Positions 6,773 through 15,235 of a stretch of DNA of 23,583 bases are shown here, one piece after another. The notes beneath the pieces are model-generated. The model was given only the letters and a program-made list of their open reading frames with translations. It made no database searches and was not told the origin of the DNA. This DNA is from JAFALX01 sp050734185 (GTDB taxonomy: Bacteria; Chloroflexota; Dormibacteria; Aeolococcales; Aeolococcaceae), in assembly GCA_050734185.1 (NCBI GenBank), contig JBOHUE010000073.1:1-23583 (forward strand), read 5' to 3'. Numbering within the stretch: position 1 is the stretch's first letter; every line of letters begins with the position of its first letter. The position numbers and the translations under genes were made by a program.

Positions 6773-9252
6773 CCGGCCTGGGCTGCGGGCACCGCCTCCT
6801 TCGCCAGCACCGCTGACAGCTCGTCGGCCGTCACCGGCTTGCTGAACAGGTACCCCTGCCCGAAATCGCACCCGTGCAGGCGCAGGAACTCCTCCTGCGC
6901 CGCCGTCTCGACGCCCTCGGCGACCACCTCGAGCCCGAGCACGTGGGCCATGTCCACCATCGTCTCCAACAAGGACGATCGCCCCTCGGCGTTGTTCAGC
7001 TCGTCGACGAAGGTCTTGTCCACCTTCACGCGATCGAACGGGAGGCTGCGCAGCCGACCGAGCGCCGAGTAGCCGGTTCCGAAGTCGTCGATCGCCAGCT
7101 TGACGCCGAGCTGATGCAACGCGTCCAGCAGCGACGATGCGCGCGCGGACTCGGAGATCGACACGCCCTCGGTCAGCTCCAGCTCGAGCTGCGCCGCCGG
7201 GAACCCGGTCTCCTCGAGCGTGCGCGCCACGCGCTCCACCAAGCCGACGTCCTCGAGGTTGCGGCCCGAGAGATTGACCGACAGACGCAACTCAGTGAGC
7301 CCCATTGCACGCCAGCGCTGGCCCTGCTCGCACGCGCGCCGCAGGACCATCGCGTCGATGTCCTGGACGATGCCGAGCTCTTCGGCAAGCGGGATGAACG
7401 TGGCAGGCGGGATCAAGCCGCGCTGCGGGTGCGGCCACCGCGCCAGCGCTTCCGCGGCGACGACCGCGCCCGTCGTGAGGTCGACGATCGGTTGGTAGTG
7501 CACGTCGATCGCCGCGGCGGCGATCGCAGCGCGCAGTTCCTCGCCGAGTTGCAGCTGCTCGACGAGCGCGGTGCGCATCGCCGGTGTGAAGACGGCGTGG
7601 CGGCCGCGGCCGGCGCGCTTCGCGAAATACATCGCCAGATCTGCGTCCGCCAGCAGCGCGTCGGGTTGCATCCTCGCCGGCCGCGCCGTTGCGATGCCGA
7701 CGCTCACTGTCGGCGTCAGCTCCTTGCCGCCGGTGATGAACGGGTGACTCACAGCCGCGATGACACGCTGCGCAGCGACCAACGCGTCCGTCTCGGACGC
7801 TGGCGCGAGAACGATGCCGAACTCGTCGCCGCCGAGGCGGGCAACGGTGTCGCCGGGCCGCACCGCGTCAACCAGCCGGCGCGCGACCTCGCTGAGCGCC
7901 TCATCGCCACCGTTGTGGCCGACGCTGTCATTGATCTGCTTGAAGTCGTCGACGTCCAGGAAGAGCACGGTGATCGGCGCGTCGCTCGCGGTGTGTGCGA
8001 CGGCGGCGCGCTGCAAGCTCTGGCGGAAGAGCTCCCGGTTTGCCAGGCCGGTCAGTGGATCGTGGAGCGCCTGGTGGCTGAGACGCTCCTCGTACTCGTG
8101 CCGCTCGGTGACGTCGCTGAGATTGAGCACCATGCCCTCGACATCGGGATCGTCGAGGCGGTTGGTGAACCGGCACCACACGTGGTGCCAGGTGCCGTCG
8201 CGATGGCGCAGCCGCGCCTCCACCTCCTCGCCCGCTCCAAGGCCGCCGGCGAGAACGCGAGCCCAGGCGCGGCCGGCGCGCTCGCGGTCATCGGGGTGGA
8301 CCATGGAGCTGATGTCCGCTGTCCCGCGGGCGCTGGGGTGGAAGGCCTCCTCAAAGGACGGCGTCGCCAGGACGAGGGTGCCATCGTGGGCGACCACGAG
8401 GATCCCGTCGCTCGCATTGACGAGCAGCGCTGCAAGGCGGCGCTCGCGGCTGTGGACCTCCTCGCCGCGGGCCTTGACCTGTGCACTCATCGCGTTGAAG
8501 GCAGCACCGACCCGGCCGAGCTCCGCGTAGCCGTCCTCGGGAACCGAGCGGTCGTAGCTGCCTGTGCTGACCGCTTCTGTTCCGCGCTCGAGCGCGCGAA
8601 GCGGGGGGAGGATCGAGCGCGTCAGCCGGTGCGACAGGATCAGTGCGGCCGCGACTCCGAGGACGAGTGCTGCCACCGTGGTCACGAGCGCCGTGTGCTC
8701 CGCGTCGGTCCGCTGCGTCTGCAGCGCCGTGAGATGCGCTGTGTTGATCTGCTGAATCTCCGCGACGTCACCCACCGTGGACCCGAAGTCGCTGCTGATC
8801 CAGAACGCCGCGGCATCGGCCAACGCACTCTCGCCGGGCGCTGCACCGGCAGTGCCCACGGCAGCGCGATCCGGCGCGGCGATCGTCCACGTGTATTGGA
8901 GGTCCGCGAAGATCCGATTCTCCTCGGCCGTGCGCTCGGGGACCGCCGTCCAGCCGTTCAGATCGACCGCCACGCGGCCCTCGGCGGCCCTGAAGGCGGT
9001 GAGGCTGGCATCGCTTCTGTCGACGAGATAGCGCAGCCCGGCATCGGCAACCCCCTGCAGGTTGTCGTGCAGCTCGTCGAGCTCCTGAGCCTGCGCGGTG
9101 GCCTGTGCGACCTGGTTGACGATGCCGCTGGTGACCAGCTGTCCGACTCCCGCCGCCACCGCAACCACCACGAGCGGCAGCAACAGCATGAGCGCGTGGA
9201 CTCGGAGTCGAAGCGCGAGCGATCGCTGCCGCTGTTCGCGTCGCGGTGGCAT
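6769..9252 (-). CDS. membrane GGDEF-EAL protein with HAMP and PAS domains (c-di-GMP turnover)
   Basis: An 827-aa bifunctional-looking cyclic-di-GMP enzyme. A basic N-terminus precedes a membrane helix (about residues 18-40), an outer helical sensor region (45-185), a second helix (187-207), a HAMP linker (208-262) and a PAS domain (about 270-385). The diguanylate cyclase domain has HDPLTGLANRELF and intact GGDEF (474-478), with an RPGD inhibitory-site motif at 465-468, exactly five residues upstream. The phosphodiesterase domain has EAL (601-603), ELTEG (692-696), DDFGTGYSAL (722 onward), KVDKTFV and a late EGVE. Both activities therefore look possible. The ATG reads at 9252-9250. It diverges from the surface-protein gene and converges with the RibD-like gene. 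Confidence 0.95.
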   Translation of the reverse strand: MPPRREQRQRSLALRLRVHALMLLLPLVVVAVAAGVGQLVTSGIVNQVAQATAQAQELDELHDNLQGVADAGLRYLVDRSDASLTAFRAAEGRVAVDLNGWTAVPERTAEENRIFADLQYTWTIAAPDRAAVGTAGAAPGESALADAAAFWISSDFGSTVGDVAEIQQINTAHLTALQTQRTDAEHTALVTTVAALVLGVAAALILSHRLTRSILPPLRALERGTEAVSTGSYDRSVPEDGYAELGRVGAAFNAMSAQVKARGEEVHSRERRLAALLVNASDGILVVAHDGTLVLATPSFEEAFHPSARGTADISSMVHPDDRERAGRAWARVLAGGLGAGEEVEARLRHRDGTWHHVWCRFTNRLDDPDVEGMVLNLSDVTERHEYEERLSHQALHDPLTGLANRELFRQSLQRAAVAHTASDAPITVLFLDVDDFKQINDSVGHNGGDEALSEVARRLVDAVRPGDTVARLGGDEFGIVLAPASETDALVAAQRVIAAVSHPFITGGKELTPTVSVGIATARPARMQPDALLADADLAMYFAKRAGRGRHAVFTPAMRTALVEQLQLGEELRAAIAAAAIDVHYQPIVDLTTGAVVAAEALARWPHPQRGLIPPATFIPLAEELGIVQDIDAMVLRRACEQGQRWRAMGLTELRLSVNLSGRNLEDVGLVERVARTLEETGFPAAQLELELTEGVSISESARASSLLDALHQLGVKLAIDDFGTGYSALGRLRSLPFDRVKVDKTFVDELNNAEGRSSLLETMVDMAHVLGLEVVAEGVETAAQEEFLRLHGCDFGQGYLFSKPVTADELSAVLAKEAVPAAQAG

Positions 9253-9293
9253 ATGCCGAGGCTATGAGTGCCTGTCCTGTGTACCTCTGGACA

Positions 9294-9332
9294 TATCGCG
9301 GTCGGCAGCAGGTCCGCGACCGGTTCGCGATA
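9294..9332. promoter_or_regulatory. inverted repeat in the divergent intergenic region
   Basis: Perfect 7-bp arms tatcgcg (9294-9300) and cgcgata (9326-9332) are separated by 25 bp, about 40-80 bp upstream of the GGDEF-EAL start. The site is well placed for an operator or 5' leader hairpin, but a 7-bp GC-rich repeat can arise by chance. The rest of the sequence between 9253 and 9458 shows no gene or riboswitch that I recognise. Confidence 0.25.
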
Positions 9333-9458
9333 CACCCTCTGACGATTCGACACGCCGCCTCATCCGAAGCGAACGCAGCGGGCGGGTTGAACCAACGAGA
9401 CGCCGGGAACGCAGCGACCGGCGCAAGAAACTCAAGGGCGCCGCCGTTCTCTCCTTCG

Positions 9459-10901
9459 GTGCGGTGGCGGGCCGCATCGTCGGCAGGAAGGTATGCGTTT
9501 GGCGGAGGGCCCCACCATGGGTCGGTCTTCACGAAGACTGCGATCGCGACGAGCCTCGTCGCGGCGACCGCTGCCCCGATCACGCTGAGCGCTCGCGCCG
9601 GCGGCCTCCCGATTCTCGGAGGTGGCACGGGAGGCGTGACGAGCGCAGTGACCAACACGGTGTCCAACGCCGTGAACACGGTCACCAACACCGTCCAGCA
9701 GGTGGTGACGCCACTCGCGCCGGTTCCGCTCCCGACGTCCGCGCCCGTCGTGTCGTCGCCGCCGGCCGTCACTGCGCCGGTGAGCACCGCACTGCCGTCG
9801 CTCCCGGTGCCGTCGCTTCCGTCGCTGCCGGTCCTCGGGTCGTCATCGCCGGCGAGTAACGCGAGCATCCCCGCAAGCGACCCGTCGCAGCAGCCGCCGC
9901 CGGGCACGGCGAGCGCGAACGCCGTCTCGATCCCGCTGCTCGACACCTGCGTGAGCTGCACGAGCAACAGCGCCGGTCCGGATTCGGGGACGACCAACTC
10001 CAACGCCACGGCACTGCGCGTGCTCGGTCATGACGTCGAGGCCGGACACGTGACTGGCGACAACCAGAACGGCGCGGGGAACCTCATCGCCCTGCCGGCG
10101 AACCCGCTGCTCGGGCTCGCCATCGCCGATTGGATGGTGGGCACAAGCCGCAGCAGCGACGGTTCGTCGACCTCGCACTCGCGCGCATCGCTTGTCGACC
10201 TCGACCTGACCAACCCCTCTGACGGCTCGTCGATCGCCACGCTTGCGGTCCTCGAGGCCGGCAGCAACGCGGCCTGGTCATCCTCCGGGTCGTCGGGCAA
10301 CGGCTACACCAACGGCGTCAACCTCAACCTGGGCAACGGTGCGCTGGTCGTGATCCTGCTGCACAGCGAATCGCACAGCAGTGCCGCCGGCCAGACGGCG
10401 GGAACCTACGTGGCGTCGATCAACAACACTCAGATCCTGAGTAACACGCAGATTCCTCAGAAGCTCGTGATCGCGATCCCGGGCATCATCACCATCAGCC
10501 TGCTGATCACCAGCTCGGACAGCTGCTCGGCCGGCGCCGGCATCGCGCAGGTCACACACCTGCTGGGGATGAGCGGCGAGCAGCTCGGGCTGTTCGAGGT
10601 GAACGCGACGGGATGCGCCGCGTCCGGCAACCCCGGCGGTAATCCCGGTGGGAACCCAGGGGGCAATCCGGGCGGTAATCCCGGCGGGAACCCGGGGGGC
10701 AACCCCGGTGGAGACAACAACAACAACGGCTCGTCGAGCAGCTCGAGCAGCGTGACGACCTCGAGCACCACCAGCGTCCTCGGTGCCCTGACCACGCCGT
10801 CCACCGGTGCGGCGCTCGGCATCCTCGGATTCCTGCTCGTGGGCGCTGGTATCACCGCAGCGGTGAGCGCGCGCGCCCGGCGCAACCGCAAGACCAACTA
10901 G
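9459..10901 (+). CDS. secreted Ser/Thr/Pro/Gly-rich surface protein with C-terminal wall-sorting-like anchor
   Basis: A 480-aa exported protein if started at GTG 9459. A hydrophobic signal-like segment TAIATSLVAATAAPITLSARA precedes a low-complexity part rich in Thr, Val, Ser and Pro. A central region has paired Cys (LLDTCVSCTS; DSCSAGAG) and a strand-rich pattern without known catalytic motifs. It is followed by seven GNPG units, Asn and Ser runs, then TPSTG, a hydrophobic stretch GAALGILGFLLVGAGITAA and the basic tail RARRNRK. That C-terminus has the layout of an LPXTG sorting signal with Thr for Leu. No sortase is in the window. The start is uncertain: a GGAGGG site followed by ATG 9517 lies in another frame. 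A strong terminator follows. Confidence 0.75.
   Translation: MRWRAASSAGRYAFGGGPHHGSVFTKTAIATSLVAATAAPITLSARAGGLPILGGGTGGVTSAVTNTVSNAVNTVTNTVQQVVTPLAPVPLPTSAPVVSSPPAVTAPVSTALPSLPVPSLPSLPVLGSSSPASNASIPASDPSQQPPPGTASANAVSIPLLDTCVSCTSNSAGPDSGTTNSNATALRVLGHDVEAGHVTGDNQNGAGNLIALPANPLLGLAIADWMVGTSRSSDGSSTSHSRASLVDLDLTNPSDGSSIATLAVLEAGSNAAWSSSGSSGNGYTNGVNLNLGNGALVVILLHSESHSSAAGQTAGTYVASINNTQILSNTQIPQKLVIAIPGIITISLLITSSDSCSAGAGIAQVTHLLGMSGEQLGLFEVNATGCAASGNPGGNPGGNPGGNPGGNPGGNPGGNPGGDNNNNGSSSSSSSVTTSSTTSVLGALTTPSTGAALGILGFLLVGAGITAAVSARARRNRKTN
10626..10709 (+). repeat. seven tandem 12-bp units encoding Gly-Asn-Pro-Gly
   Basis: The protein reads GNPG seven times without a break. The DNA units differ at synonymous third positions (for example aac/aat, ccc/cca/ccg, ggc/ggt/ggg), so the repeat is kept at protein level and is not a fresh slippage product. 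It likely forms a flexible wall-spanning linker just before the anchor. Confidence 0.95.
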
Positions 10902-10914
10902 CCGTCCAGTTCAG

Positions 10915-10962
10915 AGCCGGCCAGGGGCGCGACCGCGTCGCGCACCCCGGCCGGCTTCTTTT
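10915..10962 (+). terminator. intrinsic terminator after the surface protein gene
   Basis: An 8-bp perfect outer stem agccggcc (10915-10922) / ggccggct (10949-10956), with further pairing inside (gggg/cccc and gcga/tcgc), is followed by tcttttg. It begins 13 bp after the stop codon. Confidence 0.8.
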
Positions 10963-11013
10963 GTGCCGGCGGCGCGATCTCACGTGCGTGCAGTACGGTG
11001 CGCGCTCAAGGAA

Positions 11014-11532
11014 GTGGAAGCGATCACACTCCGGGCAGGATCCCTCGCGATGTTCTGCGCGATCGCGTCCGCCGTCGCCGGCTGCGGCAGCCCCGCGGTG
11101 AAGGCGGGGCTCGATCCGTGCATCGTCGGGTCCTGGAGGACCACCGGCGTCCATGGAACGGTCACCTCGTCCGACGGCACACTCCACATCCCGCTGACTG
11201 GAGGCGCCGGCCAGAAGACAGTCCTTCGCGGGGACGGCACGGTCACCGTGGTTTATGACGGATCCGCACCCCAGGTCGGCACGGGGACAGATGGGTCGAC
11301 CTACACGATCAACGTCACGGGCCAGATTGCCGGCACCGTCAAAACCGATGGCGACCAGGTCACGCTCGACATCACCGATCCGCAGGACGCCACGCAGACC
11401 ATCAGCAAGGACGGCGCCGTGCTGCAGACGGTGAATCCGCCGGGCGAAGAGGTGAGCACGTACGCGTGCTCCGCCCACAGGTCGCTGACAGTCACGACCA
11501 ACGGGATCTCGCTGGCCTTCGTCCCCAGTTGA
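11014..11532 (+). CDS. predicted lipoprotein, lipocalin-like layout
   Basis: A 172-aa exported protein from GTG 11014; GTG 10984 is an alternative that adds ten residues. A hydrophobic segment runs into the lipobox VAGC, with lipidated Cys at residue 24. The mature part opens with PCIVGSWRTTG and continues in alternating Thr/Gly/Val-rich strands, with a late Cys in STYACSAH. Such a GxW-type opening followed by beta strands is seen in lipocalin-like lipoproteins, but the match is only general and no ligand can be named. No good Shine-Dalgarno site is seen for either start. It stands between the terminator and a small charged-protein gene and may have its own promoter in 10963-11010, which I could not define. 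Confidence 0.7.
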   Translation: MEAITLRAGSLAMFCAIASAVAGCGSPAVKAGLDPCIVGSWRTTGVHGTVTSSDGTLHIPLTGGAGQKTVLRGDGTVTVVYDGSAPQVGTGTDGSTYTINVTGQIAGTVKTDGDQVTLDITDPQDATQTISKDGAVLQTVNPPGEEVSTYACSAHRSLTVTTNGISLAFVPS

Positions 11533-11569
11533 CGCCCGCGACCGCTGCGGAGCGCGGCATCATAGGCGC

Positions 11570-11809
11570 GTGAGCGACCAGCCCGAGAAGAAGCACAAGC
11601 CGGGCCTCGGCGAGCGCATCCGTGCGCGCCTGCGTGCCGCCGAGGTGGCGGCCGAGGAATCCGCCGGCCAGGGCTTCGTGACCGAGGCCGTCGAGGCCGT
11701 CGAGGCGGCGGTGAACCCCGAGCACGAGCTGGGGCCGCAGCGACACGGCGACACAGCGCGTGACGCGGACGAGCACGACGACACAACAGGGACGCCGAAA
11801 GCAGACTGA
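11570..11809 (+). CDS. small highly charged hypothetical protein
   Basis: A 79-aa frame from GTG 11570 to TGA 11809. It starts MSDQPEKKHKPGLGERIRAR, has an Ala/Glu/Val-rich helix in the middle (VAAEESAGQGF then VEAVEAAV), and ends in an Asp/Thr/His-rich acidic tail. There is no signal peptide, membrane helix or Cys. The codon pattern is strongly G/C at third positions, which supports real coding. I do not recognise a family. It lies 37 bp after the lipoprotein gene and 23 bp before tRNA-Thr. Confidence 0.6.
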   Translation: MSDQPEKKHKPGLGERIRARLRAAEVAAEESAGQGFVTEAVEAVEAAVNPEHELGPQRHGDTARDADEHDDTTGTPKAD

Positions 11810-11817
11810 GCGTCGGC

Positions 11818-11823
11818 TACGAT
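11818..11823 (+). promoter_or_regulatory. possible -10 element for tRNA-Thr(GGT)
   Basis: The hexamer tacgat lies 9 bases before the tRNA 5' end, a normal distance for a -10 box driving a tRNA with a very short leader. No convincing -35 box is visible 16-18 bp upstream, so the call is tentative. Confidence 0.3.
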
Positions 11824-11832
11824 CTCAGGCGC

Positions 11833-11904
11833 GCCCAAGTAGCTCAGTGGTAGAGCAACGCCTTGGTAAGGCGTAGGTCGACGGTTCAATCCCGTCCTTG
11901 GGCT
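11833..11904 (+). tRNA. tRNA-Thr (anticodon GGT)
   Basis: The acceptor gcccaag (11833-11839) pairs fully with cttgggc (11897-11903). The D stem is gctc/gagc, the anticodon stem acgcc/ggcgt encloses ttggtaa (11863-11869, anticodon GGT), and the T stem gacgg/ccgtc encloses ttcaatc. Discriminator T is at 11904 and no CCA is encoded. Together with the TGT gene the window carries two threonine isoacceptors. Confidence 0.96.
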
Positions 11905-12075
11905 CCGTCGACGTCTTGACCGAGGTGCGCCACTGTCAACGGTGTCGCCCATTTGACTTGACCGTCGGATGTCGCGAGCGTCGCGAGTCCGGTCCGTGGA
12001 TGCGGTTGTGCAACACACCGGCGTCGCACAATCACGTCCGACGATGGAAGCCGCCAGGAGACGCGTGAGGTGCCC

Positions 12076-15000
12076 ATGACGGGCCACTCGACGACCACGA
12101 ACTCCCTCGGGCACGCTGATCACTTCACGAACCTCGATGTTCACGCGCGGTTACTCGGAGGAATCGAGCTACACATCGGCGGGAAGCCGCTTGCACCGCT
12201 CGAGTCAGGCCGCGTGGAGTCGGTCTTCGCGTATCTGATGCTGCACCGGAATGCTCCTCAGTCGCGTCAGCGATTCGCGTTTCTGTTGTGGCCGGACTCG
12301 ACGGAACGGCAGGCGCAGACGAACCTGCGCAAGGTGCTGCACAACCTGCGCCGTCTTGTTCCCGAAGCTGACCGTCTTATCGATATTGGGTCGCGCACCA
12401 TCGCGTGGCGCGCGGACGCGTCGCTGCGGCTGGATGTTGAGCAGTTCGAGCTGGCACTGGCCGAGGGTCACCTGCTTGAGGCGGTAGAGACGTATCGAGG
12501 CGAGCTACTCGAGGGCAACGACGACGAGTGGTTGCTGGAGCATCGTCGTCGCCTCGCCGACCTTTATCTCCAGGCGCTCGAACGACTGACCCGCCGGCAT
12601 CAGGAACGACGGCAATGGTCGCAGGCGATCCGTTACGCGGAGCGGCTGATGGCGCAGGACTCGCTGCGCGAAGAGAGTCACCGGCTGCTGATGCAGCTTC
12701 ACCAAGCCGCTGGGGATCGTACGGGTGCCGTGCGCGCCTACCACGTCTGCGCGGCAGCACTTGCAAGCGAACTGGGGATCGATCCCTCATCTGAGACTCA
12801 GGCGATCTACGAGTCGCTCATCACAAGCCCACAATCCGCCGGCTCCTCTCGAGAGGGCACGGCGGATCCAACCACCGCGGCGTGGGATCGCGACGCATCG
12901 GGGCTCGCGCCATTTGTCGGGCGCGGCATGGAGCGGGATCAGCTGGCCGCAATGTGGCGGCAGTCGACGAGCGGTTGCGCACAGCTGGTGCTGGTCAGCG
13001 GCGAGGCTGGTGTCGGCAAGACGCGGCTCGTCGACGAACTGCGGACGCAGACCAGTGCACTCGCAGTGGAGGCTCGCGCCTATCCGGCCGAGGGCACCCT
13101 GCCCTACGGGGTGGCCGCGATGTGGCTTCGCTCTCAGCTGGTCGCGGGGCGCCTGCCGAGGCTGAACCCTCAGCAGCTCAGCGACCTTGGGCGACTGGTG
13201 CCGGAGTTCGCCGGGCGCGCGGCACCCCCGGAGCCGGTGCCTGAGGCTGAGTTACGGGAGCGACTGTTCGGGGCGATCACCCGTGCGCTGCTGTCCGCCG
13301 GGACACCGCTTCTGCTGATCATGGACGACGCGCAGTGGGCCGATGCCCAGTCCGTGCGCCTCATGCACTACCTCTTGCGAGCGGCGCCCTCCGCGCGGTT
13401 GCTCGTTGCTGCCACCGCCAGACGCGAGGAGCTCGACGCTGACCACCCGCTCGTCGACGTGATCACTGCCCTGCAGACCGTTGAGCGTTTCACGGAGATC
13501 CCACTGGGCAGGCTGGACCGCCAGGAAACGGCGCTGCTCGCCGAAGGCCTCACAGGAGCGCCACTCGACCCGGGAACGTTCGAGCGCCTCTACGGCGACA
13601 GCGAGGGGAACCCGCTGTTCGTCACTGAGGCGCTGAGGTCTGACGCGCCGTCGGTCGCCCCCAGGGTGCAGGCGGTGATCGCGGGTCGCCTGTCCCATCT
13701 CTCACGGCCGGCCGCAAAGCTGGCGGGGCTGGCGGCTGCAGTGGGACGGGACTTCACGGCCGACGTGTTGGCGTCAACTGCGGGGCTGGAAGAGCCGGTC
13801 TTCGTCGCTGCGCTCGACGAGCTCTGGCGCCGCGGGATCGTCCGTGCGCACAGCACCAATGGCTATGACTTCAGCCACGGCAAGATCCGCGCCGCCGCGT
13901 ACGATGCGCTCAGCCCACCGCGTAAACGCGAAGCGCACCTGGCAATTGCGCATGCGCTCGAGCGCGGCGAGGGCGCAGCGCCCGCAGTCCTGGCGCTGCA
14001 CTACGAGCGGGCTGGCTCAATCCCCGAAGCGATTCGCTGGTACGAGCGGGCCGCGGAGGCGGCCCAGTGGCTGCATGCCCACTCTGACGCGATCGCCGCT
14101 CTGGAACGCGCGCTGGCGCTGTCGGAGCATCTGGCGCCTGGGCTCGACGTCGCAGTGCTGCAACTGCGGATGGTGACCGCTTTGCCCGCGCCGCTGCTCG
14201 CGCGCGAAGGTTATGGATCCGAGCGGATGCGACAGACGCATGCACGCGCTCTGCTGCTGGCTGCCGAGCTGGGCGTGGAGCCAGAGCCGCCGATGGTCTG
14301 GTCGCTGGCGCTCGCCGCGCTCGCCCGCGGAGAGTGGGAGGTCGGACGCAAGTTCGGCGAGCAACTGCGTGTCCGCGCCGAACGCGACGACGACCAGCTC
14401 CTCTGGGTCGAGAGCGCATATATCCGCGGGATCGCGGCCTTCTGGCGCGGCGCGCTGGTCGACGCGCGCATCCACTTTGAGGCAGCGATGGAGCGCTTCC
14501 AACCCATCCGGCGCCGGGCGCACGTCTTGCGCTACGGGCAGGATCCTGAGCTGCTCGTCCGCCTGCGCTTGGCGCACACGCTGTGGATCCTCGGCGAGTC
14601 GCGCGAATCGGACCGCCAGCGCGACATCGCGCTGCGGGCGACAGGCGAGTCCACCCATCCGTATAGTCGCACGGCCGTCGCGGTGTGGGCCGCGCTGCTC
14701 GCGCTCGACCGCGGGGACGTCGACGACCTCCGCATCCACGCCCGGTCACTGAGCGATGACAGCGGGGGCGCTGCCGCGGGCCAGATCCTGCTGGCGAACG
14801 AATGCTTCAGCGGCCACCTCGACGTGCTCGACGGTCGCGTCGAGGAGGGTTTGGCGAGAGTGCATGCCGTACGCCGACAGGTCATGGCGGGCGCCTATGC
14901 TCCGGGCCAACCCGGCGTCGTCACCCGCATCCTGCTGGCAGGCTACGCGATCGCCGATGAGCCCAACGCGGCGCTGACGCTCGCCGATGAAGCGCTCCAC

Positions 15001-15207
15001 ATGGGCCGCGGCGCAGAACTCTGGGAGGCGGAGTTTCGCCGCCTGAGGGCGGGCTTCCTCGCGGACCTCGGCGCACCCTTCAGGGACGTCGACGACGAGT
15101 TGCGCCGGGCAGTGGCGGCCGCGCGGCGCCAGGGCGCCCGCTCGTTCGAGGAACGCGCCCGAGGAACGCTCACGGAACGCTCCCGCATCGACGATCGCGG
15201 CCCCTAG
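12076..15207 (+). CDS. BTAD-type transcriptional regulator with AAA ATPase and TPR-like C-terminus
   Basis: A large (1043 aa) signal-integrating regulator resembling SARP/AfsR-like and MalT/STAND proteins. The N-terminal region (about 20-115) is a winged-helix DNA-binding domain, followed by a bacterial transcriptional activation (BTAD) helical domain to about residue 255. A linker leads to an AAA_16/STAND ATPase opening FVGRGMERDQLAAMW, with Walker A GEAGVGKTR (Lys315) and Walker B LLIMDDAQW (Asp417-Asp418). The C-terminal half is Ala/Arg/Leu-rich helical repeat of TPR type, with no LuxR HTH at the end. ATG 12076 is chosen because GAGG lies 5 bp upstream; GTG 12070 is close by. The target is unknown, but the FAD oxidase 28 bp downstream is the obvious candidate. 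Confidence 0.9.
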   Translation: MTGHSTTTNSLGHADHFTNLDVHARLLGGIELHIGGKPLAPLESGRVESVFAYLMLHRNAPQSRQRFAFLLWPDSTERQAQTNLRKVLHNLRRLVPEADRLIDIGSRTIAWRADASLRLDVEQFELALAEGHLLEAVETYRGELLEGNDDEWLLEHRRRLADLYLQALERLTRRHQERRQWSQAIRYAERLMAQDSLREESHRLLMQLHQAAGDRTGAVRAYHVCAAALASELGIDPSSETQAIYESLITSPQSAGSSREGTADPTTAAWDRDASGLAPFVGRGMERDQLAAMWRQSTSGCAQLVLVSGEAGVGKTRLVDELRTQTSALAVEARAYPAEGTLPYGVAAMWLRSQLVAGRLPRLNPQQLSDLGRLVPEFAGRAAPPEPVPEAELRERLFGAITRALLSAGTPLLLIMDDAQWADAQSVRLMHYLLRAAPSARLLVAATARREELDADHPLVDVITALQTVERFTEIPLGRLDRQETALLAEGLTGAPLDPGTFERLYGDSEGNPLFVTEALRSDAPSVAPRVQAVIAGRLSHLSRPAAKLAGLAAAVGRDFTADVLASTAGLEEPVFVAALDELWRRGIVRAHSTNGYDFSHGKIRAAAYDALSPPRKREAHLAIAHALERGEGAAPAVLALHYERAGSIPEAIRWYERAAEAAQWLHAHSDAIAALERALALSEHLAPGLDVAVLQLRMVTALPAPLLAREGYGSERMRQTHARALLLAAELGVEPEPPMVWSLALAALARGEWEVGRKFGEQLRVRAERDDDQLLWVESAYIRGIAAFWRGALVDARIHFEAAMERFQPIRRRAHVLRYGQDPELLVRLRLAHTLWILGESRESDRQRDIALRATGESTHPYSRTAVAVWAALLALDRGDVDDLRIHARSLSDDSGGAAAGQILLANECFSGHLDVLDGRVEEGLARVHAVRRQVMAGAYAPGQPGVVTRILLAGYAIADEPNAALTLADEALHMGRGAELWEAEFRRLRAGFLADLGAPFRDVDDELRRAVAAARRQGARSFEERARGTLTERSRIDDRGP

Positions 15208-15222
15208 TAGGACCACGACTCC

Positions 15223-15228
15223 AGGAGG
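15223..15228 (+). promoter_or_regulatory. perfect Shine-Dalgarno site of the FAD oxidase
   Basis: The hexamer aggagg lies 7 bases before ATG 15236 and fixes that start. It is the strongest ribosome site I see in the window and lies just after a double stop (tagtag, 15205-15210) that ends the regulator gene. Confidence 0.85.
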
Positions 15229-15235
15229 AGCTGCG

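Noticed and set aside
6874..9267. A 797-codon open frame antisense to the GGDEF-EAL gene
   Set aside because: Its translation is Arg/Ala/Asp/His-rich with no domain, while the opposite strand carries complete catalytic motifs. Long antisense frames are expected in high-GC DNA.
9253..9458. Possible c-di-GMP or c-di-AMP riboswitch ahead of the surface protein
   Set aside because: I could not place the conserved core of either class; only a short inverted repeat is visible.
10626..10709. Regular repeats considered as a CRISPR array
   Set aside because: The units are contiguous 12-mers with no spacers and lie inside a coding frame as GNPG.
11905..12075. Promoter boxes ttgacc/ttgact (11916-11921, 11953-11963) before the BTAD regulator
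   Set aside because: No acceptable -10 element is found at 16-18 bp from any of them. A repeated tcgcgag (11972-11987) is too short to call an operator.
13910..14749. Minus-strand 279-codon frame inside the BTAD regulator
   Set aside because: Arg/Ala/Pro-rich shadow of the TPR-like coding region.
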